Origin: Bacteroidota bacterium
GTDB lineage: Bacteria > Bacteroidota > Bacteroidia > Bacteroidales > PUMT01
Direction: 5' to 3'
DNA: 34,698 nucleotides
NCBI GenBank assembly: GCA_003551495.1
Contig: PUMT01000231.1
Coordinates: 90,685-125,382, forward strand
Shown: positions 1-6,908 of the stretch, in pieces
Layout of the letters: every line of letters begins with the position of its first letter
How positions within the stretch are numbered: the first letter of the stretch is position 1
The notes under the pieces: model-generated
Seen by the model: only the letters and a program-made list of their open reading frames with translations
Databases searched by the model: none
Told to the model about the DNA's origin: nothing
Program-made: the position numbers and the translations under genes

Positions 1-118
1 CGGGCATTGAGACCTCAAAGTCTCCTGAGAACAGCCATTGATTTACAACGATCTCTTCTGTAGCGGCAAACCTGCCAGCGCAAACAAAAATCAGAGATAA
101 AACAATTATTCGTTTCAT
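1..118 (-). CDS. N-terminal part of a secreted protein, cut by the window edge
   Basis: Reading the reverse strand from an ATG at 118 gives about 39 codons without a stop before the window ends. The protein begins with MKR, then a hydrophobic stretch (IIVLSLIFVCAG) and a small-residue region, which is a typical Sec signal peptide. The mature part starts around ATEEIVVNQW and continues with LFSGDFEVS. The fragment is too short to name a family; Trp followed by a short SG-containing turn is common near the start of exported Bacteroidota enzymes, but that is weak. A 45-base repeat begins 12 bases upstream of the start codon and recurs at almost the same distance upstream of plsX. An unusual feature is that its leader is the only other place in the window with this repeat. 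Confidence 0.6.
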   Translation of the reverse strand, partial: MKRIIVLSLIFVCAGRFAATEEIVVNQWLFSGDFEVSMP

Positions 119-130
119 ACACGTATTATT

Positions 131-175
131 TTTATTAAGTAATTGGCCTTATGCATCTTACCATGACAATATTTT
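131..175 (-). repeat. Intergenic 45-base repeat, copy 1
   Basis: Positions 131-175 match positions 26974-27018 at 43 of 45 bases by eye; the core on the + strand contains TTGGCCTTATG and CTTACCATGACAATATTTT. This copy begins 12 bases upstream of the reverse-strand start codon at 118, and the other begins 11 bases upstream of the plsX start, so the repeat lies in the 5' leader or promoter of both genes in the same orientation. Beyond 175 the two copies diverge, and this copy lacks the inverted right arm seen at the other site. Its function is unknown: a leader regulatory motif or a small dispersed repeat are both possible. Confidence 0.75.
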
Positions 176-417
176 GACTTTCGGTCGATTTTACATGTAA
201 ATTATATGCGCTTCATGCATTACACGTATGATTAAAAATTGCCGGATTTATAATTTATCCTGCAATAGCCTTCAAGTTACAATTTTTTTATTGATTCGAA
301 ACTGTTTGGTATTGCTATCAATGACGCTTTTATGCAATGCAATCATTATAACCCTTGATATGCAGGTTGGAAACTAATTTCAATTACATTAATTTCGAAA
401 GTCAAATAGTAATTGCA

Positions 418-870
418 ATGAGAGCTGTAATACAACGAGTAAAAGAAGCTACTGTAACAACAGGAGGCAAAAGGAAAGCCACTGTAAATTATGGGATGGT
501 CGTATTGCTTGGGATAGAGCATGAAGATACTGTGGAGGATGCTGAATGGCTGAGCAAAAAAATTTCACTTTTGCGTATTTTTGACGACGATAAGGGGGTT
601 ATGAATCTTGATATAAAAGAAGCAGGCGGACAGGCAATGGTTGTGAGCCAATTCACCCTGCATGCCAAAACCAGAAAAGGCAACCGCCCGTCATATATCA
701 GGGCAGCACCACCTGAAAAAGCAATTCCGTTGTACGAAAAATTTGTTGATTTCCTCGAAGATAATACCGGGGAAAAAGTCGAAACAGGAGAGTTTGGGGC
801 TGTTATGGATATAGAGTTGATAAACAGCGGGCCTGTTACAATCATCATAGATACCAAACAAAAAGAGTAA
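418..870 (+). CDS. dtd: D-aminoacyl-tRNA deacylase
   Basis: The enzyme hydrolyses D-amino acids from mischarged tRNA, protecting translation; it works in the cytoplasm as a homodimer. The start MRAVIQRVKEA is characteristic of the family. The active-site SQFTL motif is present (VVSQFTLHA), and so is the C-terminal GPVT motif (NSGPVTI), which inserts across the dimer to exclude L-amino acids. The length of 150 residues is standard. A longer reading frame opens at a TTG at 355, but the ATG at 418 matches the conserved family N-terminus, so the extra 21 codons are rejected. The MFS gene starts 24 bases downstream on the same strand, so the two are probably co-transcribed. Confidence 0.95.
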   Translation: MRAVIQRVKEATVTTGGKRKATVNYGMVVLLGIEHEDTVEDAEWLSKKISLLRIFDDDKGVMNLDIKEAGGQAMVVSQFTLHAKTRKGNRPSYIRAAPPEKAIPLYEKFVDFLEDNTGEKVETGEFGAVMDIELINSGPVTIIIDTKQKE

Positions 871-894
871 CTTTTCTGAGAATAAACCTTCTAT

Positions 895-2286
895 ATGAGT
901 TCCGGCAAAATTACCGGTAAGGCGGAAAAAAGGATGGTATTACTGGTGGCTGCAATAGCTTCTTTCCTGACCCCTTATACCGGATCTGCCGTCAATCTTG
1001 CATTGCCTGCTATAGGCCGGGAAATGCAGGTTGATGCCGTTCTGCTTGGATGGGTCGCAACAGTTTATCTTCTTTCCTCGGCGGTTTTTCTGGTTCCTTT
1101 TGGAAGGTTAGGCGACATTTACGGACGCAGGAGAATATTTTTGTGCGGCATGATTTTGTTTTCCTTTGCTTCGGTATTGTGTGCTTTCGCCGGGAACATA
1201 TCTGCCCTTTTGGCCTTCAGGGCAATTCAGGGCGCCGGAAGTGCAATGATATTTGCAACGGGATTTGCAATTTTAACCTCAGTTTTTCCTCAAAAAGAGA
1301 GGGGTAAGGCCATGGGGGTGGCAATTGCATCAGTGTATGCAGGACTGTCGCTCGGACCCGTAACGGGGGGTGTACTTACAGAATATTTCGGGTGGAGGAG
1401 CATTTTTATATTTACTGTAATACCTGGTGTAACAGCAATAACTTTTGTAATTGCAAAAATCAAGAGTGAATGGGCTGAAGCAGGGGGAGAACCTTTTGAT
1501 ATTAAAGGTGCCCTTATTTACGGATCTTCCCTTTTCCTTATAATATACGGATTGTCAGCCCTTCCTTCATTTTATGGGTTTATTGTTGTTTTATCAGGAT
1601 TTGCTGCTTTTTTACTCTTTGTTTTTGTTGAAAACAGAACCGAATACCCTGTATTCAACATGCAGTTGTTCAGGAAGAATCGCTTATTCGCATATTCAAA
1701 TCTGGCTGCATTTATTAATTACAGTTCCACCTTTGCAGTAGCATTCCTGCTGAGTTTTTATCTTCAATCCGTTATAGGGTTAAGTGCCAGGGATGCGGGA
1801 TTGATAATGGTTTCACAACCGGTTGTGATGGTTCTGGTTGCACCTTTTTCAGGAAGGCTATCAGACCGTATAGAACCCAGATACATTTCATCTGCCGGAA
1901 TGGCCCTTACAGCAATTAGTTTGGCAGTGTTTATATTTCTCGAGTATATGAGCCTTTTTATGATCATGGCAAACCTTGTATTTCTGGGAGCAGGACTTGG
2001 CCTTTTTGTTTCTCCCAATACAAATGCAATAATGAGCTCCGTAAAGAAAAAAGATATTGGAATTGCTTCCGGATCTATGGGGACAATGAGGCTTCTGGGT
2101 CAAATGTTTTCGATGGGGATGGTTATGCTGATTTTTTCAATCTATATTGGGAGGGAAGAAATAACCCCTGGAAATACGAGTGAGTTTATTAATTCATTAC
2201 CTGTTTCATTTACTATTTTATCAGTTTTATGTTTTGCCGGAATATATGCCTCATATTCAAGAGGCAACATCAGGGCACGGAATTAA
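895..2286 (+). CDS. MFS exporter, DHA2 (EmrB/QacA-like) type
   Basis: This is an inner-membrane proton-driven exporter of 463 residues. After a short cytoplasmic N-terminus comes the DHA2-style first helix, with VNLALPAIG and then LGWVATVYLLS. The motif-A loop between helices 2 and 3 is clear (GRLGDIYGRRR), and a helix-5 motif-C region is visible (GLSLGPVTGGVL). The remainder is almost all hydrophobic segments, which fits about 14 transmembrane helices. The substrate cannot be read from sequence; multidrug or metabolite export are possible. It lies directly after dtd, with no obvious functional link, and is followed by an 81-base gap containing a promoter-like element for the next gene. Confidence 0.88.
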   Translation: MSSGKITGKAEKRMVLLVAAIASFLTPYTGSAVNLALPAIGREMQVDAVLLGWVATVYLLSSAVFLVPFGRLGDIYGRRRIFLCGMILFSFASVLCAFAGNISALLAFRAIQGAGSAMIFATGFAILTSVFPQKERGKAMGVAIASVYAGLSLGPVTGGVLTEYFGWRSIFIFTVIPGVTAITFVIAKIKSEWAEAGGEPFDIKGALIYGSSLFLIIYGLSALPSFYGFIVVLSGFAAFLLFVFVENRTEYPVFNMQLFRKNRLFAYSNLAAFINYSSTFAVAFLLSFYLQSVIGLSARDAGLIMVSQPVVMVLVAPFSGRLSDRIEPRYISSAGMALTAISLAVFIFLEYMSLFMIMANLVFLGAGLGLFVSPNTNAIMSSVKKKDIGIASGSMGTMRLLGQMFSMGMVMLIFSIYIGREEITPGNTSEFINSLPVSFTILSVLCFAGIYASYSRGNIRARN

Positions 2287-2328
2287 GCTGCAAAGCTTTA
2301 TGATGGTGGAAAAAACAAATGAATTTGT

Positions 2329-2336
2329 TAAATTTG
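2329..2336 (+). promoter_or_regulatory. Bacteroidota -7 promoter element (TAnnTTTG) before the DUF4271 gene
   Basis: TAAATTTG matches the Bacteroidota housekeeping -7 consensus TAnnTTTG and lies 31 bases before the ATG at 2368. No convincing TTTG -33 box lies at the expected spacing, so the call rests on the -7 element and its position. Confidence 0.4.
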
Positions 2337-2367
2337 CAGTTAATTTTTCAACGCTTTTCTTTTTTGC

Positions 2368-3312
2368 ATGCTAAAGGCAGGACCCGACAGGCAATCTGAT
2401 ATCCACGAAGTAATGAGATATGACACTTCCGGGAAAGGTTTTCTTTTTCCGGATGATTATTATCTAACCCCTGACCCAAATCCTCCGTTCGTTAACAAAA
2501 ATATTTTCATAACTCCTTCACCCTTAAAGGATCAAATGTATTACACTCCTGAAGAATTCTTTAGCGGGGGGAATATCCCTGCTTATACAATTTCGCCGGG
2601 ATCTTATATTTCCTATCTGTCAGGGAAAGAAGAACCCTCAGGAACATTCTCTCATGAGAATACCGATGCAATGCTGGGAATTATTTTGTTCTCTTTAATG
2701 CTTTTAACTGTTGTAAAGCTTTTTTATTCAAGGTACCTTACTTCAGTGCTTGCATCAGTTTTCAGGTATAAATTCTCATACGAACTGTATCACGACAAAA
2801 ATACAAACACCCAGAATACCCTGATTATGTTGCAATTTATATTTGCAATCAATACAGGGTTGTTTTCAATATTTGTTTTGAGGTACTTCGGGCTTGACCC
2901 GTTTCCCGGAGAGTGGGGTATCTTAATTCAATTTCTTATATGTTCGGTTGCTGCAGGGGCAATCTGTTTTTTGAAAGTCTTTATTTTAAAACTTACCGGA
3001 TATCTGTTTGCTAAAAGAGAGATATTTTCCGAATATGCCCACAATATTTCTCTGCTTGCAAAAAGCTTCGGATTATTTCTTTTCCCTGTCATTGCAGGGG
3101 CATTATTTGCACCTGACAACTGGTTGCCCTTTTTTATTTATTCAGGTCTGGCAGCTGCTATTTTATATTATATTGCAAAGATACCCAGAGGTTTCAAATT
3201 GCTGCAAAACAAAGAATTTTCTCTTTTTTATCTCTTTTTGTATCTTTGCACTGTTGAAATAATACCATTGATAATTGCGTTCAGGTTTTTTCAAACGCAT
3301 TTGGTAAACTGA
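2368..3312 (+). CDS. DUF4271 family membrane protein
   Basis: This is a 314-residue protein of the Bacteroidota-specific DUF4271 family, whose function is unknown. The first 100 or so residues are soluble and rich in proline and tyrosine (for example DDYYLTPDPNPPF). From about residue 104 onwards there are six to seven hydrophobic segments, ending in a tail (YLFLYLCTVEIIPLIIAF) that resembles the family signature. In many Bacteroidota this gene sits next to hemD, as it does here, with hemD starting 18 bases after its stop codon. The pairing suggests a role connected with tetrapyrrole synthesis or the membrane, but that is inference from position only. A TAnnTTTG element just upstream suggests this gene heads its own transcript. 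Confidence 0.85.
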   Translation: MLKAGPDRQSDIHEVMRYDTSGKGFLFPDDYYLTPDPNPPFVNKNIFITPSPLKDQMYYTPEEFFSGGNIPAYTISPGSYISYLSGKEEPSGTFSHENTDAMLGIILFSLMLLTVVKLFYSRYLTSVLASVFRYKFSYELYHDKNTNTQNTLIMLQFIFAINTGLFSIFVLRYFGLDPFPGEWGILIQFLICSVAAGAICFLKVFILKLTGYLFAKREIFSEYAHNISLLAKSFGLFLFPVIAGALFAPDNWLPFFIYSGLAAAILYYIAKIPRGFKLLQNKEFSLFYLFLYLCTVEIIPLIIAFRFFQTHLVN

Positions 3313-3330
3313 TTTTGCGCGAGATATTAT

Positions 3331-4113
3331 TTGAACAAAAAAACTACAGCCTTGAAAATCAAGACAATCTTGGTTTCGCAACCGAAACCCGAAAATGACA
3401 AATCTCCTTATTACGAACTTGCAGAAAAAAATAACCTGAAGGTTGAGTTCAGGCCGTTTATTAAAGTTGAAGGAGTTGAAGCGAAGGAGTTCAGGCAGGA
3501 AAGGATCAACATTCTTGATCACACTGCAGTAATATTTACCAGTCGTACTGCTATCGATCATTTCTTTAGAATTTGCGAGGAACTCAGGGTAAATGTGCCG
3601 GACACAATGAAATATTTTTGCATTTCAGAATCGGTAGCTCTTTATCTCCAGAAATATATAGTTTACAGAAAACGGAAAATCTTTTTCGGGAACAACAGCT
3701 TTAAAGGACTTGTAGAGCAAGACATTACAAAACATTCATCCGAAAAATTCCTGCTTCCGTTGTCGGATATCCATAAACCGGAAATACCCAGAATACTTGA
3801 CAACAACAAGATAAACTATACCAAGGCCATAATGTATAAGACAGTGAGCAATGATTTGTCAGATCTTTCGGATGTCAATTATGACGTGCTTGTTTTCTAC
3901 AGTCCCACTGGAATAAAATCCCTGTTCCAGAATTTTCCCGATTTTGTGCAAAACAATACCAAAATAGCATGTTTCGGACCTGCAACTGCAAGAGCTGTTA
4001 AAAAGGCAGGATTGAGGCTGGATGTTCATGCTCCCACCTCAGAAACACCTTCCATGACAATGGCCCTGGATAAATACATCCGGGAACACAATAAGAATAA
4101 CAACAAAAAATGA
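3331..4113 (+). CDS. hemD: Uroporphyrinogen-III synthase
   Basis: The enzyme cyclises hydroxymethylbilane to uroporphyrinogen III with inversion of ring D, in the haem, sirohaem and cobalamin pathway. Sequence conservation in the family is low. Supporting features here are the ILVSQPKP start, an IFTSRTAIDHFF segment, the DVLVFYSPTGIKSL segment and the CFGPATARAVKKAG segment, all in the family's expected order; the length of 260 residues fits. The start is a TTG codon; the frame is open back to the preceding gene's stop and has no ATG near the N-terminus, so TTG is the best choice. It appears to be translated from the same message as the DUF4271 gene. Confidence 0.88.
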   Translation: MNKKTTALKIKTILVSQPKPENDKSPYYELAEKNNLKVEFRPFIKVEGVEAKEFRQERINILDHTAVIFTSRTAIDHFFRICEELRVNVPDTMKYFCISESVALYLQKYIVYRKRKIFFGNNSFKGLVEQDITKHSSEKFLLPLSDIHKPEIPRILDNNKINYTKAIMYKTVSNDLSDLSDVNYDVLVFYSPTGIKSLFQNFPDFVQNNTKIACFGPATARAVKKAGLRLDVHAPTSETPSMTMALDKYIREHNKNNNKK

Positions 4114-4230
4114 GAGCTGCCTGGAGCCGCTTTTTTATGTAGTTTATGAGGCCGGCAACTGTAATCAAGGCAGGCAAATTGTTTGAATGATGTGAATACC
4201 GGGATAAACCGGTATATATTATTTATCAAT

Positions 4231-4632
4231 ATGTACAGGTTCAGGAAACGGGAGCGGCTAACCGGAAAAAAAACCATCGAAGAGTTGTTTTCGAAAGGAA
4301 ACGCTTTTTTTTCCTACCCTTTCAGGGTTTTCTGGAGGATAACAGAAACAGAGTCAGTATCGCTTTCCAGGATGGCTGTAAGCGTACCTTCCAGAAAAAT
4401 CAAAAAAGCTGTAAAGAGAAATCTGATCAAACGGCGCACCAGGGAAGCATACCGTTTGAAAAGACATGTTTTACTATCCGTTTTGACAGAATTTGAGAAG
4501 GGGGCGGCAATTCTTTTCTTATACACCCCTTCGGATATATTGGAATACAGCAAGATTGAAAAAGGGGTTGAAAAGGCATTTGAAAAAATTGAAGCTGAAT
4601 TGAGAACTAAATTATCTGGCAGGGGTAAATGA
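4231..4632 (+). CDS. rnpA: Ribonuclease P protein component
   Basis: This is the small basic protein subunit of RNase P, which helps the catalytic RNA bind the 5' leader of precursor tRNA. It contains the conserved [17 protein letters not shown] start, the [10 protein letters not shown] segment, and the RNR-type RNA-binding region ([16 protein letters not shown]). The product has 134 residues from the ATG at 4231. The frame could also begin at a TTG at 4183, but the family N-terminus starts near MYRFRKRER, so the ATG is preferred. Its stop overlaps the yidD start as ATGA, and the rnpA-yidD pairing is one of the commonest in bacteria. Confidence 0.93.
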   Translation: MYRFRKRERLTGKKTIEELFSKGNAFFSYPFRVFWRITETESVSLSRMAVSVPSRKIKKAVKRNLIKRRTREAYRLKRHVLLSVLTEFEKGAAILFLYTPSDILEYSKIEKGVEKAFEKIEAELRTKLSGRGK

Positions 4633-4910
4633 AGCATCACAAAAAAGGTTCCGCTCAACCAGGAGATGAATTTATTGCATTTCGGTTGATTAGAATTGGG
4701 TTAAGCGCACTTTTTACCGGACTTATAAGGGTTTATCAGTATGTTATATCGCCGGTTATCCCGGCATCATGCCGTTTCTTTCCCACATGTTCTGCTTACG
4801 GGATTCAGGCAATAAGGAAACACGGACCTTTCAGGGGCGGATGGCTTACACTTAAACGTATTGCCAAATGCCATCCCTGGGGGCCGCATGGCAATGATCC
4901 TGTGCCTTGA
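4629..4910 (+). CDS. yidD: Membrane protein insertion efficiency factor YidD
   Basis: YidD is a small membrane-associated protein that assists YidC-dependent insertion of inner-membrane proteins. The family core is complete: [20 protein letters not shown], then [18 protein letters not shown] and the ending [13 protein letters not shown]. The length of 93 residues includes a somewhat long polar N-terminus of about 20 residues ahead of the amphipathic membrane-binding helix. Its start overlaps the rnpA stop by four bases, implying translational coupling. The yidC gene itself is not nearby. The next gene converges from the opposite strand, and there are 88 bases between the two with no clear terminator hairpin. 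Confidence 0.95.
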   Translation: MKHHKKGSAQPGDEFIAFRLIRIGLSALFTGLIRVYQYVISPVIPASCRFFPTCSAYGIQAIRKHGPFRGGWLTLKRIAKCHPWGPHGNDPVP

Positions 4911-4998
4911 TCAGGCTGAAATTCCGGAGATTATATGTAAAACTCCCGAATCTCAAAAAGCAGTCAGCCAGCTTTTCCATCCCGTGCGTTCAGGAAAA

Positions 4999-6120
4999 TC
5001 AATTCCTGATCCTGTTATATTTTTTCATGATTTCAATTACTTCCTTCAGAGGCAAGGCTTCAACCCGGTTACCGTCCCTTCCTGTCATTGTTTCTGCCAC
5101 AAAGAGCGAATTCAGAATAGCTTCTTCTGTTGCTTCTATAGCAGCAAGAAAAAGAGGAGTTACTGCACCGCCATCAAGCACCCTGCTTTCATAATACCTT
5201 GATCCGGTAATAATGTTTTCCTCTGCATTTGACATTGCTATTACATAATCGCCGCTACCGTGAGAGATTATACCGCCTGTTTTACCAAGTCCCAGAACAG
5301 CCCTTTTGGCAAGCCTTTTAAGATTTCTGGAACAAAGGGGCGCATCAGTTACTATAACTATCATGCACGAACCGTCGGCACTTTCAAGGTACTGCCTGTA
5401 GGGATATGTGCCAAGCTCTTTTCCAATCGGAACTCCGTTTACCTCTAAAACCCCACCGTAATTGGTCTGTACAAGCACCCCAACTGTATATCCTCCCAGC
5501 TCTTCGGGCAAAACCCTTGAAGATGTACCGATACCTCCCTTGAATCCGAAACTGCTTGTGCCTGTCCCGGCACCGACATTGCCCTCTTCAACCTTTCCGC
5601 CTGCAGCATTTTCAATTGCCGATAAAACATGGGCTTCTTTAACATGCCTCCCTCTTATATCATTTAGTCTTCCATCATTGGTTTCACCGACAACCGGATT
5701 TACCGATCTTACATTTTCATTTCCTTCAAGTGCAAGTGTGTATGTAAGCAGGGCATCGGCAGCAGCAGGAACACTCAATGTATTTGTCAGAATAACCGGA
5801 GTTTCGATATTTCCAAGTTCTTCAACCTGACTTATTCCGGTAAGTTTTCCGAAGCCGTTTGCAATATACATGGCAGCCGGCACCTTTTCCCGGAAAATGT
5901 TGCCCCCATGAGGTAAAATTGCAGTAACACCGGTTCTCACATTTTCTCCTTCAATTAATGTGACCTGTCCGACTTTTACACCTTCAACATCCGTGATGGC
6001 GTTTAGTTTACCCGGATTCAGAACGCCAACCTCTATTCCGAAATCGCGAACTCTTCCTGTTTGGGAAAAAAGAGTGGAAAACATAAAAAATCCAATGATT
6101 ATTAATGATATAGCTTTCAT
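4999..6120 (-). CDS. Secreted P1/S58 family peptidase (DmpA-type aminopeptidase)
   Basis: This 373-residue protein belongs to the DmpA/L-aminopeptidase-D-esterase family, whose members are Ntn-type hydrolases that cut themselves to expose a catalytic serine. A signal peptide (MKAISLIIIGFFMFSTLFSQ) directs it out of the cytoplasm. Conserved blocks include TGVTAILPHGG, NDGRLNDIRG, GNVGAGTGTSSFGFKGG and a C-terminal HGSGDYVIAMSN. The probable autocleavage site is Gly250-Ser251 within DGSCMIVIVTDAPL, which matches the Gly-Ser site before the family's TDAPL motif. It is transcribed alone, convergent with yidD and divergent from queD. Many homologues are cytoplasmic, so the signal peptide is a notable detail. 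The natural substrate is unknown. Confidence 0.92.
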   Translation of the reverse strand: MKAISLIIIGFFMFSTLFSQTGRVRDFGIEVGVLNPGKLNAITDVEGVKVGQVTLIEGENVRTGVTAILPHGGNIFREKVPAAMYIANGFGKLTGISQVEELGNIETPVILTNTLSVPAAADALLTYTLALEGNENVRSVNPVVGETNDGRLNDIRGRHVKEAHVLSAIENAAGGKVEEGNVGAGTGTSSFGFKGGIGTSSRVLPEELGGYTVGVLVQTNYGGVLEVNGVPIGKELGTYPYRQYLESADGSCMIVIVTDAPLCSRNLKRLAKRAVLGLGKTGGIISHGSGDYVIAMSNAEENIITGSRYYESRVLDGGAVTPLFLAAIEATEEAILNSLFVAETMTGRDGNRVEALPLKEVIEIMKKYNRIRN

Positions 6121-6317
6121 TTTTCAGGGATAATTAATTAACATTTAGTTGATTGAACGCAATATATATAAAAATGTCGTTCTTTCAAATTATTATGCAT
6201 GTGTAAAAACAAGGTTATATTAAATCTATATTCAAAAAGTTTTTTCTGCTATGTCAATTAAGTATATTACATTTTGCCGCATAGAAGAACCTCCATGTTT
6301 GTTAGCATTTTTTCTCT

Positions 6318-6342
6318 GCCGAAGGCTGATGGGGGTTTCATT
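6318..6342 (+). repeat. 25-base imperfect intergenic repeat, copy A
   Basis: The segment beginning GCCGAAGGCTGATGG and ending TTTCATT matches 9766-9790 at 22 of 25 bases by eye. Weaker similarity extends upstream to about 6295, where both copies carry ATGTTT. Both copies lie in short intergenic regions upstream of forward genes (queD here). The purpose is unknown. Confidence 0.5.
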
Positions 6343-6422
6343 GCCGTTTTTTTAACAGACTGGCAATTGTTTGAACTTTCTGACATTTCTTTTTGTTATT
6401 TTCACAAATTACCTAAATGGCT

Positions 6423-6430
6423 TACTTTTG
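6423..6430 (+). promoter_or_regulatory. Bacteroidota -7 promoter element before queD
   Basis: TACTTTTG matches TAnnTTTG and ends 18 bases before the queD ATG. A T-rich stretch around 6399-6402 could act as a weak -33 box at about 20 bases spacing. This would give a very short leader. Confidence 0.45.
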
Positions 6431-6448
6431 TAAAAAAACGGATGCTAT

Positions 6449-6898
6449 ATGAAAGTAATCAGGGTCACCAGGGAGTTTACACTGGAAATGGCGCATGCTT
6501 TATGGAATTATGATGGAGACTGCAAAAGCATTCACGGTCATTCCTACAGGCTTTTTGTTACTGTTAGCGGATGCCCTGAAACTAACGATGAAAGCCCAAA
6601 GTTCGGAATGGTAATGGATTTCAATGAGCTTAAAAAAATAGTAAATGAATATGTAATCAGTATTTTCGATCATACTGTTTTGCTCTACTCGGGAGTTGAT
6701 CCTTCTATGTACAGGTCTATGGGACAAATGCTTGAGAGAAAATTAATTACTCCTTATCAGCCCACATGTGAAAATCTGGTTGCCGATTTTGCAGCACGTA
6801 TAAAGGACAAGCTCCCGGAAGGCGTTACGCTGCATTCGCTGAAACTCTACGAAACATCAACTTCGTATGCTGAATGGCATTCATCCGATAACGAATAA
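6449..6898 (+). CDS. queD: 6-carboxytetrahydropterin synthase (QueD/PTPS family)
   Basis: The enzyme converts 7,8-dihydroneopterin triphosphate to 6-carboxytetrahydropterin in the queuosine/7-deazaguanine pathway. The zinc ligands are visible as His16 (in FTLEMAHALW), His29 and His31, and the QueD-type CxxxHGH motif is intact (Cys25-KSI-His29-Gly-His31). The catalytic Asp-His pair lies in IFDHTVLLY (Asp74-His75), and the conserved PTCENLVADF segment binds the pterin. The C-terminus has the usual LYETSTSYAEW. The length of 149 residues is normal or slightly long. The CxxxHxH motif favours QueD over a mammalian-type PTPS. polA starts 10 bases downstream, so the two probably share a transcript; no other queuosine gene is in the window. 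Confidence 0.93.
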   Translation: MKVIRVTREFTLEMAHALWNYDGDCKSIHGHSYRLFVTVSGCPETNDESPKFGMVMDFNELKKIVNEYVISIFDHTVLLYSGVDPSMYRSMGQMLERKLITPYQPTCENLVADFAARIKDKLPEGVTLHSLKLYETSTSYAEWHSSDNE

Positions 6899-6908
6899 AT
6901 ACCAGTAA

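Larger units (their letters stand above)
6121..6448. other. Divergent intergenic region between the S58 peptidase and queD
   Basis: These 328 AT-rich bases carry no credible gene. They contain the leader of the reverse-strand peptidase, a 25-base imperfect repeat (6318-6342) shared with the region before the SUI1-like gene, and a TAnnTTTG promoter element for queD at 6423-6430. A forward open frame at 6274-6513 exists but runs through the queD promoter and into queD, so it is not called. Confidence 0.6.
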
